A DNA stretch of 64,000 nucleotides from Protula sp. h YS-2021 (GCA_949752745.1 OX457027.1:83005936-83069935), one strand, 5' to 3'; counted from the first letter of the stretch, positions 46,851 through 61,984 are shown. The notes: generated from the sequence alone by a model not told the origin. Made by a program: numbers and translations.

Positions 46851-47885
46851 ATGTAATTTCTTTGTTTAAATATATTCAATTAATTTTTATTCTATCGCAT
46901 CAGACCTCAATTTTTGGACAGCTACGACGAAAAGTTCCAAACTCATCTTTTCCGACTGTATAAAATTTTTATCAGAAGGCGTTTTATCTAAGATCTAAAT
47001 CTAAATATTTTTAATCTAAATTTGCATTAGACAAAACTAAACTTAGTAATTTAACTAAAACTGATACATGCACATGGTGTTTAAACATCATGGAAAAAGG
47101 AGATTTTTGGCAGCTGAGTCTGAAATAGTCACAAAGTGCAGATTTTTTTATGTATTACAGTTTCAAATTAGATTTAGTTTTAAGTAGAAGTTTCAAGCTT
47201 AATCATAGTTCAGCGTACTATAAAATTTGTAAGAACGTGTCAAATTATGTTTAATTTCTTGGCATACATTAAAAATGTTTTAAGTTTATTAGCAAAACTA
47301 ACTGATTGGATATTATGGTTTTCAGAGGTTTACGACAGGGAATAGATAACATTATTCATGGAATGAGTATTGTGGCCCACTAGAGGTTGACCGTTTCCCT
47401 AAGAAGTTCACATCTGTTCTAGGTAAGAGCAAATGAAATACCAGAGAAAATTGTAATTTATATCAAGCCGCCAATTGGACGCCTTCCAAATGAGAAAAAT
47501 AATTGATACATAGACGCCGTTCTGACGTCAGAAACCGTTTAATTACCTGGTGTTTGTGACTTTTTTATCAACAAAACCATGTACTTTTTTCTTGACTCTA
47601 TCTGTCAAAATAACAAATATGAAAAAGCGAAATAAGCAGGAATTAAGTCCGCTTCCTAGCCAAAGAAATTGTTAGCTATTGTGAGGGCCTTCGTTAATTT
47701 AGTTTTCAACCGTAATGTTTTAACAAATTGACAAAGAACGTAAGCTAAGTGCTCACCACACTACAAGAATAAAACAAACTAGACTGAATTTCGCTACACG
47801 TAGCGAAATGGCACCCATTGCACTGGCAGAAGGCCAGAGACACAATATATCTGATCAAAGACACATTTTTCAGTGTTTCGACATT
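46851..47885. other. no recognisable feature
   Basis: AT-rich, no gene or repeat recognised. Confidence 0.5.
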
Positions 47886-47889
47886 ATTA

Positions 47890-49085
47890 ACAGCTTCCGA
47901 ATTATTATCTCGAACGAGGTAATCGAAGTAAGTATCATGTAACCTGTAATCAAGTTCAGTTCTCTAACCGTTTTCGAGATAATGGTTAACTTCCTGTTTT
48001 TGACCTCGACCATGATGGAGGAGATCAAGGTCACCGAGATAACTGTTTTCGAGATGATGGACAATCTTTCTCTAACGGATTACGATATACATAGGTCACA
48101 TGACCTTGACCCTGAATGTCAAGATTCAGTCCAAGATGTTACTGCCTACTTTTCGTGATGAATAGGGATTTGACCTTGAAGGCAAGGTAAAACTACACGT
48201 GTGTCCGATCAGAGCACGAATGCCCCGCCTGGCGGAAAGTCAGTGACATAATCTTAGCCTGAGGGATGTGATTCTTCTCGAAGACAGAATGAATAAGCAC
48301 GGACTTAGTAACGAGCACCTAACTGCAGTAAAATTGTCTAAGTTCAAAGGCCAATTTCGACCGAAAAAACGCCTCGTCGGACAAACGTACAACGTCCTAA
48401 AAACTTCAATATATTAGAAACCATTACCTATAAGCACATAAATCACCAAATAAATATGTAGAGTGAGGTGCTATTCACAAAATTTAGCAATAAAGCATCT
48501 AACTACAGTAAAATTGCCTAAGTTCAAACTCCAATTCCGACGGAATAAACGCCTCGTCAGAAAAACAGACGACATCCTGCACAACTTCAATATATTAGAA
48601 ACAATAATCTATAAACAAGTAAATCACCAAACAAATATGTAGAGTGAGGTGCGATCCACAAAACTTGGTACCTAAAGCGTAACGTACACACAGACAGACC
48701 GACAGACGCACAAGTCAAACACTATATGCCCTGCTGACATTTGTCAGGCGGGGCATAAAAATTTGCGGATTTCACGACAACTCATTGCCGTCTATTTCTC
48801 TGCCAAATGCCGCCTTTCTACTATAAACCCTGTAGGAAGAGTTTTCTGGAAACCACTGTCAGGTCAAAAATACCTTGACCTCAATTTGACTTTGACCTTA
48901 GAGGTCAAGGTAAAAATAATTTGCAAATTTCACGACATCTCATCTTCCTCTATCCCTGTGCCAAATTTCATTGTCCTACCTCAAATAGCGTAGGAGGAGT
49001 TTCCTCGAAATCTCCGAAAAAAAGAAAAAAGTGAATAAACAGCCAGAATTCTTACCCATTTGCAAGGTTTGTTTGTAAGTGGAAA
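47890..49085. repeat. AGGTCA-rich dispersed repeat, copy e (interrupted)
   Basis: Has the ACCGTTTTCGAGATAATGG, GACCATGATGGAGGAGATCAA, GGTCACATGACCTTGACCCT, GCGGATTTCACGAC and GTTTTCTGGAAACCACT blocks in the same order as copy c, and a weakened terminal hairpin (49055-49083). Interrupted between about 48190 and 48758 by a separate insertion. Confidence 0.7.
48191..48757. mobile_element. non-autonomous insertion with GCCCCGCCTG ends and 180 bp internal duplication
   Basis: ATGCCCCGCCTG at 48220-48231 is inverted at 48745-48756. Inside, two tandem copies (period 180 bp, about 48307-48667) each contain CAGTAAAATTG, AACGCCTCGTC, ACTTCAATATATTAGAAAC and ATATGTAGAGTGAGGTGC. A GACAGACCGACAGACGCACA stretch follows. 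It interrupts the AGGTCA repeat between GGCAAGGTAAAA and AATTTGCGGATTTC. Confidence 0.65.
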
Positions 49086-49468
49086 TGAGGTTAAACAGGA
49101 ATGCCTCTAGTCCAGGGTTCACAGCTTTTTAATCGATCCAGCAATATCAAATGTTGCTGTGGCACTACTTTGTTGAACGAGCGTTACGTCCCCCTGTAAG
49201 CGCGGTGTGCCACACTGCTAATGAGGATTTCAAGAAAGAATCGGACAAAGTCCATAAGCAAAACTTCAGAGATTTCGAGATAACATCCCGCTGCTGGTTG
49301 TGAATTGTATTACATCATATGCTGAGGTCACATTAGTAATCTTATGCAGTATAATAAACTATATATTTCGTTTGCCTTCACTTCGACAAAATACAAACAA
49401 TCTAGAATAAATATTTGAAAAAAGAGTCAAGTGAACAGATTCCCGGCGTCTTGTTTTTTTTCACTTGA
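49086..49468. other. no recognisable feature
   Basis: No motif upstream of the Penelope-like fragment matches a reverse transcriptase, so the element begins abruptly at about 49469. Confidence 0.5.
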
Positions 49469-49984
49469 AGCTTGTTGGTAGACACAACTGTGGCTGAATG
49501 GGGAAGATCTGACACACGCCCGAAAGAGAGAGCTGCTGAAACCAAAAAGAAGAATGTATGTATTAATATGAAGTGCAGATCCTGTCCAAAGACAGACAAA
49601 TCTGGAAGACTAGAGTGTATAGCTTCAGGGCGTACATATACAGCTAAAAAGAACGTCTGTTGCCAAAGTAGCAACCTAATTTATGTCATCATGTGTTATA
49701 CATGTGGTTTGCAATACGTAGGCCAAACAGGCAGACGTATAATGGATAGATTCCAAGGACATTTTGGGGGTATCAGCAGAAATGACTTATCCACTTTACT
49801 TGTAGATCACCTTAATAGGTGGGACCATAAGGGGAGTGATGATATAAAAATTCATGTAGTAGACTTTATTGGTCTGAACCCCTCTAAGGACGCTGCCAAG
49901 GGTCTTAGAATGAAAATAGAATTGAACTGGATTCAACGTTTGAGGACCGCTTTTCCAAGTGGGCTCGACTACATAGATGGTTAG
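49469..49984 (+). pseudogene. Penelope-like element, GIY-YIG endonuclease fragment
   Basis: The frame opens after a TGA at 49466-49468 and ends at TAG 49982-49984, encoding about 171 residues without an early ATG. A Cys-rich linker (MKCRSCPKTDKSGRLEC..., then VCC and C-x2-C in MCYTCGLQ) surrounds NLIYVI, which takes the place of GIY. YVGQTGRR then supplies the YIG motif with the following Arg, HF and later H residues, and a C-terminal KIELNWIQRLRTAFPSGLD contains the expected Glu. This order is that of the endonuclease at the C terminus of Penelope-like retroelements. The upstream reverse transcriptase is missing, so it is a 5'-truncated copy, the usual product of target-primed insertion. The domain itself looks unbroken. 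A domesticated stand-alone endonuclease is a less likely alternative. Confidence 0.8.
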
Positions 49985-52900
49985 CCGTTTTCCCTATCAT
50001 CGTGGGTATTAAAATGCTTAGCCTCGTCAATCATCAGAGTTTTGGTTGGGGTATTTCTTTTTAAAACTGCTTCAGTCTTTGATTCAGAAATGTGTAAGTA
50101 CAGTTGACTCTTGGTTTTAAAAAGAGCAGACTGGTTCAACCGACAAAATTTATACCATAAATAGAATAAAAACAATCATGTCTCAAAACTAATATTAATG
50201 TCGAAATGCCTTCAAGACATGTAAAAACACGCTGTTGATGCCAGCTAATTTTGGGACCGCAGACGCACAATGACTTAAGATAACAACACACAAATTTGAA
50301 TAATTAGAGGGCATCACGACTTTCCATATAGCTAGATACGAATCCGATAAAGACGTGCAGACAAGATTTCAGATAACTATGACTAGCAACTTGTATCATT
50401 TTATCATTTAAATAAAAAACAACGGTCGTCAAATGTGATTAGATTTAGATAATTGTTATGGAATACTTGAGTTAGGATAAGTGTAAAGATAAATTTCCTT
50501 AACCTTATACACTACTAACGTCACTTCATTCATGCTAAAAAAGATCTGAGTCACTATCGGAACAGCGCACATACAAAGCAAACAGTACGAGTTTTTAAGG
50601 AACTAGCGGAGAGTGCTCTTCCAGTATTAGAAACCTCATGCTGAACACTAAAACATATTAGAAGGGTGTAAATATATCTACTTTATAATGCATTTTAATT
50701 TTACAAGAAGTGCTACAGACTGCAGATCGATGGGGTTAGGTGTAATTTTCATGTTAGGTGGAGTTTTCAGGGTTGTATAGTTTTGTCAGTATACTGCGGA
50801 ACTCCCTACGAAATGAACAATGAAAAGAAGCCCACTTTATGTCAGGAGGGAGGCTATCCATCTCCAACACATCGGTACGGCCTTGTTGACAAGAAGATCT
50901 AACTAAAGGATCGAACCAGTGCCGGCACGGGCAAGAATTTTTACTGTTACAAATGCCTCTATAGAACGAGGCTTCAAGCGTCTAAAATAATTTCAACTTG
51001 CTATCACTTTGTTTGTCACATATTCCGTATTGCTGTGGTTTATTTTAATTGTTCCCTCATTAGGAAAACAACGCTGCTTAAGCACTGGCGAATAAGTGAT
51101 ATCTTCTGTTTATTATTACTCCTAAACAACAATCATAACTCATTAGAGCTTCGTGGATAGCGTAGAAGTCACTGTTCAATACTGTCAATAGCAACAAGAA
51201 TGTAAAAGTTGTAAACAGCTTCTTTTTGCGGTCGAGTTTATTGATTCAATTCAATAACCAGGAGGCGGTTTCCATGTGTGTGATTTCCATAAATTAGATG
51301 ATATTGTTATAGTGGGGCTCTTTATGTTGTAAGTATGGCGAATTCAGACAACATTTATAAAAATATGCTTAAATATTTTTAAGAACATAAGCACCCTAAA
51401 CTGTAACGACTCAGGTAGTAATTTGCTCGTAATACCATTGGCATCCCCAATAATCACATGTAACTGTACATTCTTATAAACCATTGAGAAATAACTTCAT
51501 ATTAGGTGGAAATAAAATCAATAACTTGATAAATCAAATTAGAACTGCAATGCTACTTAATCATCACAGATTATGGCGCCGCATCGCATTGTGATTTGCA
51601 TGCAGTACTCTATAGATGTATACCCTCAAGAATGTAGGCACTTTAGTTACATATTTCTGTCCAGGAAGCTGTTACTTTTGTTATTTTCCCTGCTCCAGGT
51701 TCAATAAACAACACTTCATAAAAAAGCTACGAAAAACTATACAAAGTGTATTTGTAAGCTATAATATAGCTGTAAATTATACGTTAAATAGAAGAGCTTC
51801 CTATGAGTAATCGTTTTGTTCTGGTTATAACAACAGAATACACTCGAATGTATGGTAAGTACAAAGATAGTATATAATCTTCTCAATATTTTCTTCTTTT
51901 ACGTTGCTTTTGTTATCGAGACTCAATTGAGCAAGTGATGCTATCGTTTGGCGCGACAAATTTTGAAATTTTTATTTATCTGATTTTATATATTTATTTT
52001 ATCTACAACTTTCTTTTTCAGAATATAATGAAAAATCAAAATACCCTAAACGATACATGTGATAAAAATGTTATCTATATGGAAAGAGTAATGTAAGCCG
52101 AAGAGGAAAAGGTTTTAAAACCCCCTAAAATAGGAAAGGTGCATTATATTCAACATCTCGGGTGGCTATCGTGTCACATTTAAACATGTTTATTTGAAAT
52201 AGGTAGTATTTTACAGTGATGTTTTATGGAAACTCGTTAAGATACACTTAGCTATTGAATTTTTTTACTTTGTTATGTTATTTTAATAAATATTGGGTAA
52301 ATTAGGTAAGCTGAATATTAGAATCGCATAACCTTTGACGGTTGGGAATGGTTTGTATAAAATGCTGAAATTATAACTGAGTCAACGTTAAATTACACTT
52401 CAAATTCCTTGTACAGCTGCGGCTTTTAGTTATATGGTTCAGAGGAGATTATATTTTTGCCTATACGTATGGTTAACAGCTTATCATCTGATGTTGCTTT
52501 GAAATTAAATTTGAGAATTTAATTATTCCCAGTAGAACGGCAAACCAAATGCAAATCTTTTATTTAAATGTGCGTCCATTTAAAAATGACTTTTTGTGTG
52601 TGCACTGACAAGTTCAGATAATTAATGTTTCTCAAGTTAAAGAATTGCAAAGAGTATATTGAATTTTTCTGGTCATTTGGTTTGCGTTTCAGTGGTCCTT
52701 CGTGTTATCCCTGATACTGTTCTGATCCTACTGGCCTCAGGACGACCACATTTGCAGAGATGCAAAGTTATGAACCCTGAGTTTTGTTTTCGCCTTTGTT
52801 TCCATTTCCATGATTAAAATACGAAGTAAAAAATGATCGCATTGAGCATGCCGGGGCTTTTGATGCTTTGCCAACAAAGCTGCCCGGTCATCAATGGGAG

Positions 52901-54744
52901 ATGTGGGACATGTGGGAGAGTGGGAAATGTCGTGAATAAAGTTAGTAGAAAGCCATGTTTTTCTGAAAGGTTTAAAAAATGTCCCTTTCAAAACTGGCGG
53001 GCCTGCAAAAGAAAATTAAACCATGCGCTTTCTAGCAAAACAAAAACAAAAAATGCTACTCGAAGAGAAAAATTGACGTACTTATTTTATTTTTGGCCAT
53101 GTGTTTAACATTTTGCTTTTGTGAAATTGGTTTTCGTTCATTATTTATGCTATTTAATGACAATTCCGAACAAATATTACTTCCTAGCAAAATTACATTA
53201 AAAAGGGTTTAGTAAACAATAAGAACCAAGAAGTCAGTAAGCAACGGTCGTATTAAAAAGTGAATCCTAAGGAATGACTCGATAGAGCTAACGTTTACCA
53301 AACTGGTCTCAGAAAATCAATTTAACCTTTTGTTTTACAGCCATCTGAACCGATAAGGTTCCATTAAGTTCAGGCAAACGTGATATAAAGATACATTTAA
53401 TCTTCTGCAAGATGGTTTTCAAAAATTTTGTCATATTTGATATAATGTTAAGAATTTATGAGCAAATAAAGTTTATTAATTGTTTAATATTAGCGGATTA
53501 GATATTATTAATAGTTATAATCAAGGTTAAATATTAAGTCTATGAGTTCAATACGTAATTTGTCTCATGCTGATAGTCATCAAATACAAGGGTTAACGAT
53601 GTAATTAGGCATCCCGGAATGTACAAAAAATACTTACATGGTATGGATGGTTCATAGCAAAACATGATCGCAGGATTAATTGAGCTAGATGCTCTCTACA
53701 TTTTTCAATTTGTATTTTAGCATTAATTTGAGCAATACAATACACAAAGAAAACACAAAAGTCAAAACCCATTTTATTTATTTTTATTCATTCATCAAAT
53801 GCAAAATTAATGAGACAACATGCAAATTTTGACAAAATATTCCATGGCTTTGTTACTCCCGACGTTTGCTCTTTATCACCTTATTTTTGCTCATTGGAAA
53901 TGACAACGGGATATTGACGTCACATACCTCTAACTAACTCCAATATCTTTTGCAAAATCTAACTATTCAGTATATGTCACAACTAAATAGGAGACTTCAG
54001 TAATTAAGACATCATTCATAAATTATGATGTGCCATATGCCATAACGTTTTCGACGTCAAATAAACTGCACATTGCAGCTGTATATGTTGATTGGCGCGT
54101 TTTAATCAGGTTTTATTCACTTATTAATTTAACTAATCCAACTTATTTACAAATTTTGGATTCGATCTTTTTTGTATATTGATTACGGTTTTCGAATCTC
54201 ATGACCACGAGAAAATTGAACACTTATTTATTGGTTATTGAGAAACAGCAAACCTGTATAAAAATATCAGGTTGTTTTAATTCTTAAGTTTACGATCTAT
54301 ACCTTTTTCAGACCAAAGTTTATGAGCCAAGGTCTTGTTTTTTAATTTCACTTGAATATAAAATTTCAACAATACTTAGATTTTCCCACTAACCACAGAA
54401 AGTTGACAAGTGAACATCTAAGGATCGAATGACACAAGCAGGTGGGAATTATTAGCACAAATGCACAGATCACTAAAGCTTTAATTTGTACATTGAGCTA
54501 AGATCACTGACAGTTTGTCAGCAGTGAAATGCGCTAAATATGCATTTTAATAACTAAAAACTTATCACCTGTAATTACAAAATTAAAAGAAGTTACCGTG
54601 CATGTAACAGCGTATCTCAGACACACCACTGTGCTCATCTTCTCTTTAACATTTTTTTTCTTGGTTATAACAGTTTTGTAATTGAATGTATTTCTTCGCA
54701 GATACAACAGTTTCATTTGAATGTGAGTGTCACTGTGTGATGTG
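49985..54744. other. no gene recognised in AT-rich DNA
   Basis: Longest stretch of plain sequence in the window. Open frames at 51616-51810 and 52833-53108 show no known motif. No repeats stood out. Confidence 0.5.
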
Positions 54745-55215
54745 GGTATGTATTTTTCGCAGCCATATCAGTTTGGGTTCGGGGTGTCTTTCTTCGTAGT
54801 TACAGTAATTTGATAGTGGGGTGTCTTTCTTCGTAGCTACAATAATTTGATTTTGGGGTGCCTTTCTTCATAGCTACAACAGTTTGATTGTGGGATGCTT
54901 TTCTTCAAGGCAACATCAGTTTTACTGTGGAGTTCTTTTCTTCGTAGCTACAACAGTTTGATTATAGGGTGCTTTTCTTCGCAGCCATATCAGTTTTACT
55001 GTGGAGTTCTTTTCTTTGTAGCTACAACAGTTTGATTGTAGGGTGCCTCTTTTCTTAGAAGCTACAACAGTTTATTGTAGTTTTATTGTAGGGTGCCTTT
55101 CTTCGCTGCTACAACAATTGGTTTTGGGGTGCGTTTTTTTCTCAGCTATAACTACTTTATCAAGGGGTGTTTATCTATGCAGCTACAGCGGTTTTTATTT
55201 AGTGGTGTTTTTTCG
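54745..55215. repeat. minisatellite, about 37 bp units
   Basis: Units of CTTCGTAGCTACAACAGTTTGA followed by TTGTGGGGTGCCTTT; about 12 imperfect copies. Spacing is 37 bp in the best conserved part (GTGTC at 54784 and 54821). Confidence 0.85.
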
Positions 55216-55515
55216 TCATTGCTATAAGTTGGGTCTTGCATTAAAACCCAATTGTTCTTACCGGATTAAGAGTTCTGTAGTAACTACCAAAAAGTAGCAT
55301 CCTTGCCTGTAATTCATTTGTCTGCATATGAGATTAAAGCATATGGTAAAAATAATTGTTGGTGTCATTTAAAATAGCAAAGTCACCCTTCGCCTCCACG
55401 TCGCCTTCTAATGTGACTGTTTTAGCTTTTACGGAGTTTTGTCACTTTTTCCCGCTATGCCTTTTAATGGTAATATTTGAATCTTAGATACCGTTTGTGT
55501 ATATCTGTATAAGTA

Positions 55516-55812
55516 CGCATGACACGTCTGAAGCACGTCTAAGTATGCCAGACTCGTCTGAGGCACGTCTAAGTATGCCTGACCCGTTTGAGGCACGTCT
55601 AAGCATGTCTGACCCATCTGAAGCACGTCTAAGTATGCCATACTCGTCTGAGGCACGTCTAAGTATGCCTGACCCGTTTGAGGTACGTCTAAGCATGTCT
55701 GACCCATCTGAGGCACGTCTAAGTATGCCAGACTCGTCTGAGGCACATCTAAGGATGCCATACTCGTCTGAGGCACGTCTAAGTATGCCTGACCCGTTTG
55801 AGGCACGTCTGC
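55516..55812. repeat. 30 bp minisatellite
   Basis: About ten copies of CTGAGGCACGTCTAAGTATG followed by CCTGACCCGT or a variant. A period divisible by three keeps several frames open, so the repetitive peptides predicted on both strands are not evidence of a gene. Confidence 0.92.
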
Positions 55813-57540
<1,728 letters not shown>

Positions 57541-58619
57541 TAATTGGAAACATGAGCTATGACAGGACTTGGAAGCCGTTTGAATACAAGTGATAACAGC
57601 TCGTCTTGTGTTTGACAACCATACTTAACACACATCACGGACAGACAAGCAAGTTACAGATCTTGCCTCAAGGTGTAAATTAAACCTTTACTTTTTATAC
57701 AACAATTACACTTTCTACATCTCACCTGGTTGTGTAATCGAAACCGTTTAAGTTCAGTTTCTTTTCTTTTTTTAAGATATAAGAATGAAGCTGCCGTTGG
57801 GAGATATAAACCTACACAATGGGCTTTTTTGTGAAACTGACAACAGCATGAAAAGTAGCAAAGATTCTGAAATTAAGAATATGCATTGACTGGTCGGAAG
57901 GGGGTGATGGTTTTGGTGGGAGTGGAGAGGTGGGGGTGCAGTGAATGATTGCGACCCCCCCCCCCCCCAGTGCCTGAAAAAATTGGTAAAATACCACGAA
58001 AATGTACCATCTTGTTTCTTTTTTTTTTGGCAGATTAGGGGAGATGGCATCCCAAACCAAAACTTTAAAATCAGGGATTCCCCTCTATCGCCCCGTGCAC
58101 CTAAGAGCCTCAATGTCTGCGCGGGCACACAGACATACGCATTGGGATATAATTCTAATAAACGACGGGTCCTGATTTTGGAGTTTTGACATTTCAACAC
58201 ATCACGTCATTACTTGTCGAAACGTTTGACAGCGAATGACTTTCGGAATTTGAGCCAAGTATTTTTTGAAAATCGTTGATTTCTAAAGAACAAATTATAT
58301 TTTGAAGGCTACATCGTTTCTTGAGGTCACTTTTTGAAGTATAAAACCAAAAGCATTGGAATGTTAAGAAACAGATTCACCGCACGTGGACATTTTCCCA
58401 ATAACATCTATTGAAAAACATACTTTAACTTCCATAAGCGGCCCGAGTCATTTCACTTTAATGTTGCATATTACAAAGCTATTTACCCAACAGGTGTTGG
58501 GATCAAATATAAAATCGCATATTTCAGTGTATCGATTTGGCCATGGATAGAGCTTCCGTGTGACGCTTCAGCACAGCCAGCATCACAGGTTCTTGTGCGT
58601 CAGAGCAGTGTCGGGTAAA
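57541..58619. other. no recognisable feature
   Basis: G-rich 57900-57936 and C run 57954-57969. No gene seen. Confidence 0.45.
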
Positions 58620-58970
58620 CAAAGTCGCCTTCAGTGGGAGAGGAAGGGCCGGGGCATGAAGGTGTAGCTTTCACTCTGGGGAGTGTGGTGCGGGAGAGGC
58701 GAGAAGCCGCCTTCACTGGAAGTGTGAGGGGGATGGGGCGGGGTGTTTGCCTTCACTTTGCAAAATGTGGTGTGGGGTGGGGAGGGAAGTCATCTTCACT
58801 GGGAGGGGGAGGGGCGGGGCACGGGGTGTAGCCTTCACTCTGGGTTGTGTGGTATGGCAGAGGGGAGAAGTCGCCTTCACTGGAAGGGGTCGGGGCGGGA
58901 GGTGGGGCGGGGTCGCCTTCACTCCGGATTGTGGTGTGGGCTGGGGGGGGGAGAGAAATTTCTCTCAGTT
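58620..58970. repeat. G-rich minisatellite, about 60-70 bp units
   Basis: Five to six imperfect units share CGCCTTCACT(C/G)(T/G)GG, GTGTGGTG and GGGGCGGGG. High GC compared with its surroundings. Confidence 0.75.
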
Positions 58971-60385
58971 TAGGTGGCGTAAGTTGCCTTTATTTATGTT
59001 TTTATGGAGCAGCCGACTTTTTGTTTTGATGGGAGTGGCAGAACTCGCCCTCAGACAAGAAGAACATCAATATTTTGAAAAAAGAAACCCGATGACACGC
59101 CACAACAGGCTTTGAAAACAACCACATGAATGTGAAAATCTCTGCTCAAGTTTTATGGCGACAAGTGCGTGTATGTGTGTTTATGCGTGTGTGTATATGT
59201 GCATACGTGTGCGTGTATGTGTGTATGCGTGTACGTGTACATGTGTAAATATGGAGCGAGTGCTTGTATATTTTCATTTTTAGATGTAGATTTGTAAAAA
59301 AATCTCATCGCAAAGTTTTCAACAATATTTTGCCCAGGTACGCTTGAAAGAAAATAGTTCACATGCAAACTGCAAATTAGATCTTGTCATCAGTTTAACA
59401 AACTATAAATTACCTACAAAACACAAAACCGTTGACGCAAATATGAGAAAAAATGTAGCTGAATTTCAAAAACGAAATAGGAAATTACTATATAAGTAGT
59501 TAATCAATCAATATTTTACTTTTATTAAAGCAGCGCGATCTGTAAATGCTGTGAAAACCGTAGCATGTAGAAACATGGCGTTTTCTCCATTTCAAGCTCA
59601 TTAAACTGTTGTAGTTGAGTTTAAATGTGATCAATGAGCGCATTTTTTCACCACTCTGATTGTTATGTCTTTATATAGACTTCATTATTTAAGATTGACG
59701 ATATTTTTCTGTAAAGCTCAATGTGATTTCGTTATATCAAAGTTTTGGTCTTTGATAAATACAACTGGGGTAATAACAAGGTGTAAACTTTAATTGATCA
59801 ACGTTGCCTTTGTGTTAAAATAATCGATAAAAAATGAATAAGAAACACCGGAACATAGTCCATTGTTATTTACAAAAACATAAACACTTGTGCATTAAAA
59901 TCGCCAGTTGTGATAATATCATCACCAGGTGGCATCTCTGTGCCTCAGACCATGGGATCATTAACTTTTAAATAACCAAATCAAAACATTAGTTTCTCCT
60001 GTTCTGAAACTGGTCATTTTAAGTGACCACATTTCCCCCTAAGGAGTGCCTTTGTAGGTACATTTTCATAATTATAAACGACATTTAGTTCAACAATGTT
60101 TAAATTGAAGGGTTATGCACTCGGGGTGTTTACAGACCGAGCTCTTACGCCTGCGGCTAAGGGTATTCACACCGTAAGTGGAGATTTTCACGGCAATTTC
60201 ACACGTTAGGTTAAACAACCTGTGTCATTACACTGATGATATCTCTGAGTGAGCTCCCATCAATCACTGATGCCTAAATGCTTGGTAACACAGGAGTGCG
60301 GACACTGGTAGTGTGCGATTGCCAGCAGTGCTGTCGAATGCCCCTACTTACCTCCCCACCCAACCCCCGCCTCCACCTCAATGCA
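58971..60385. other. no gene; TG-rich tract 59164-59245
   Basis: A TG/CG-type alternating purine-pyrimidine tract, then AT-rich unannotated DNA. Confidence 0.5.
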
Positions 60386-61120
60386 TGAACAATGATACTG
60401 ACGAATGTCCCCTACGTGAACACTGGTGCTGACGAGTGTCCCCTGCTTGAACACTGGTACTGACGACTATCCCCTGCATGAACACTGGTACTGACGAGTG
60501 TCCCCTGCATGAACACTGATACTGACAACTATCCCCTGTATGAACACAGGTACTGACGAGTGTCCCCTGTATGAACACTGGTACTGTGAGTGCCTCCTGC
60601 ATGAAAACTGGTACTGACGAGTGTCCCCTGCATGAACACTGATACTGACGAGTGTCCCCTGCATGAACACAGGTACTGACGAGTGTCCCATGTATGAACA
60701 CTGGTGCTGATGAGTGTCCCCTGCATGAACACTGGTACTGACGAGTGTCCCCTGCATGAACACAGGTACTGACGTGTGTCCCCTAGCTGTATGAACACTG
60801 GTACTGACGACTATCCCCTGCATGAACAATAATACTGGCGAGTGTCCCCTGCATGAACACAGGTACTGACGAGTGTCCCTTGTATGAACACTGGTACTGA
60901 CGAGTGTCCCATGTATTAACACTGGTGCTGACGAGTGTCCCCTGCATGAACACTGGTACTGACGAGTGTCCCCTGCATGAACACTGGTACTGACGAGTGT
61001 CCCCTGTATGAACACCGATACTGACGAGTGCCCCTGCATGAATACTGGTACTGGTGAGTGCCCCCTGTATGAACACTGGTGCTAACGAGTGTCCCCTGCA
61101 TAAACACTGGTACTAGTTAG
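60386..61120. repeat. 31 bp minisatellite array, about 24 copies
   Basis: Consensus TGAACACTGGTACTGACGAG followed by TGTCCCCTGCA. The 31 bp period is seen directly (GACGAGTGT at 60961 and 60992). Because the unit has no stop in any minus-strand frame, successive copies are read in rotating frames, giving an apparent 31-residue protein repeat. Confidence 0.95.
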
Positions 61121-61199
61121 TGTTGTAACCTCCCGGTGTAACATTATGTCTTCACCATTGGTTATCTCCATCCCCCCCCCCCCCCAGCTCCGGGGCTGA

Positions 61200-61217
61200 A
61201 GATATCCTAGGATATCT
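61200..61217. repeat. GATATCCTAGGATATC palindrome
   Basis: An 18 bp perfect palindrome identical in its core to the one inside the MITE at 8974-9362; preceded by a poly-C tract (61171-61185), as at 8995. Confidence 0.6.
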
Positions 61218-61302
61218 GTGTGCAGAGTTTGGTGCCCCAGTCAACAATGCTCAGTGTTTAGTGTCCAATCCTCCCTCTCCATTACCCCCGCAAATGCTTC
61301 CC

Positions 61303-61750
61303 AGTAAACCTTGCGAGGTTGAAACAATGTTGGAGAAACGTCATATCAGCTTCTGATTTTGGTTGATTATGGAAGCTGAAACAACGCCAACCTTCCGACG
61401 TTGAATAGGCATCTATTATCGAACGTTTAATCAACAAGGGGAAAAAGTTGCAAATGGAAGTCGAAACAACGTTTATTTCCCACTGTTGCAAACACGTCGG
61501 CAAAATATTACCGGTAGTCTAGAATCACCATTTAGACAGCGATCATGGTAAGACGACCACGCTTAAGTCAAACTACCTCCAACCTTGGGTCATCCGGTGA
61601 TGCAGGATATCTTTTGAGCAGGATATCTATTCAATTTTCATGAATATTTTCAAAAGTAGGCAGGAAAAAATCTGCGCGCTCCTAAAACTCTCATATTTTG
61701 CGTCCTCATATTCGTCTGTTTTTGAAGCGATCTGTCATGTTCGTTTCCAT
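61303..61750. mobile_element. ACGTCG/AACGTT MITE-like copy G (truncated)
   Basis: Left end CCCAGTAAACCTTGCGAGG fits the family terminus. The body follows copy B block for block: ATGGAAGTCGAAACAACGTT, GGGTCATCCGGTGATGCAGG, TTCATGAATATTTTC and GCGATCTGTCATG. The right end is missing. Confidence 0.65.
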
Positions 61751-61984
61751 GCTAACACAGTTACTAATCTCTACCATTTCCTTAGCTCCTTGATCCTCTT
61801 AATTTCTTTCACTTTTCCAAATTGTATAGACGCGTAATCACAACCAAATAACAGGCTCCTCATGTTATTGCCCACCCGGATCTCTACAACAAGGTAGTTT
61901 AGATGATAGCTGGTACAAATCGAAATGCGTTAGGCACTCCAAGATATGTTCAATTATTTGCATGTATGAAACAGTTTTATAGAC

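Noticed and set aside
60467..61039. 190-codon minus-strand frame with Cys/Ser/Gln-rich repeats
   Set aside because: Entirely explained by the 31 bp minisatellite lacking stops in that orientation; no conserved domain or start context.
60386..61120. CRISPR-like regular repeat array
   Set aside because: Units abut head to tail with no unique spacers, in a eukaryotic genome; it is a minisatellite.
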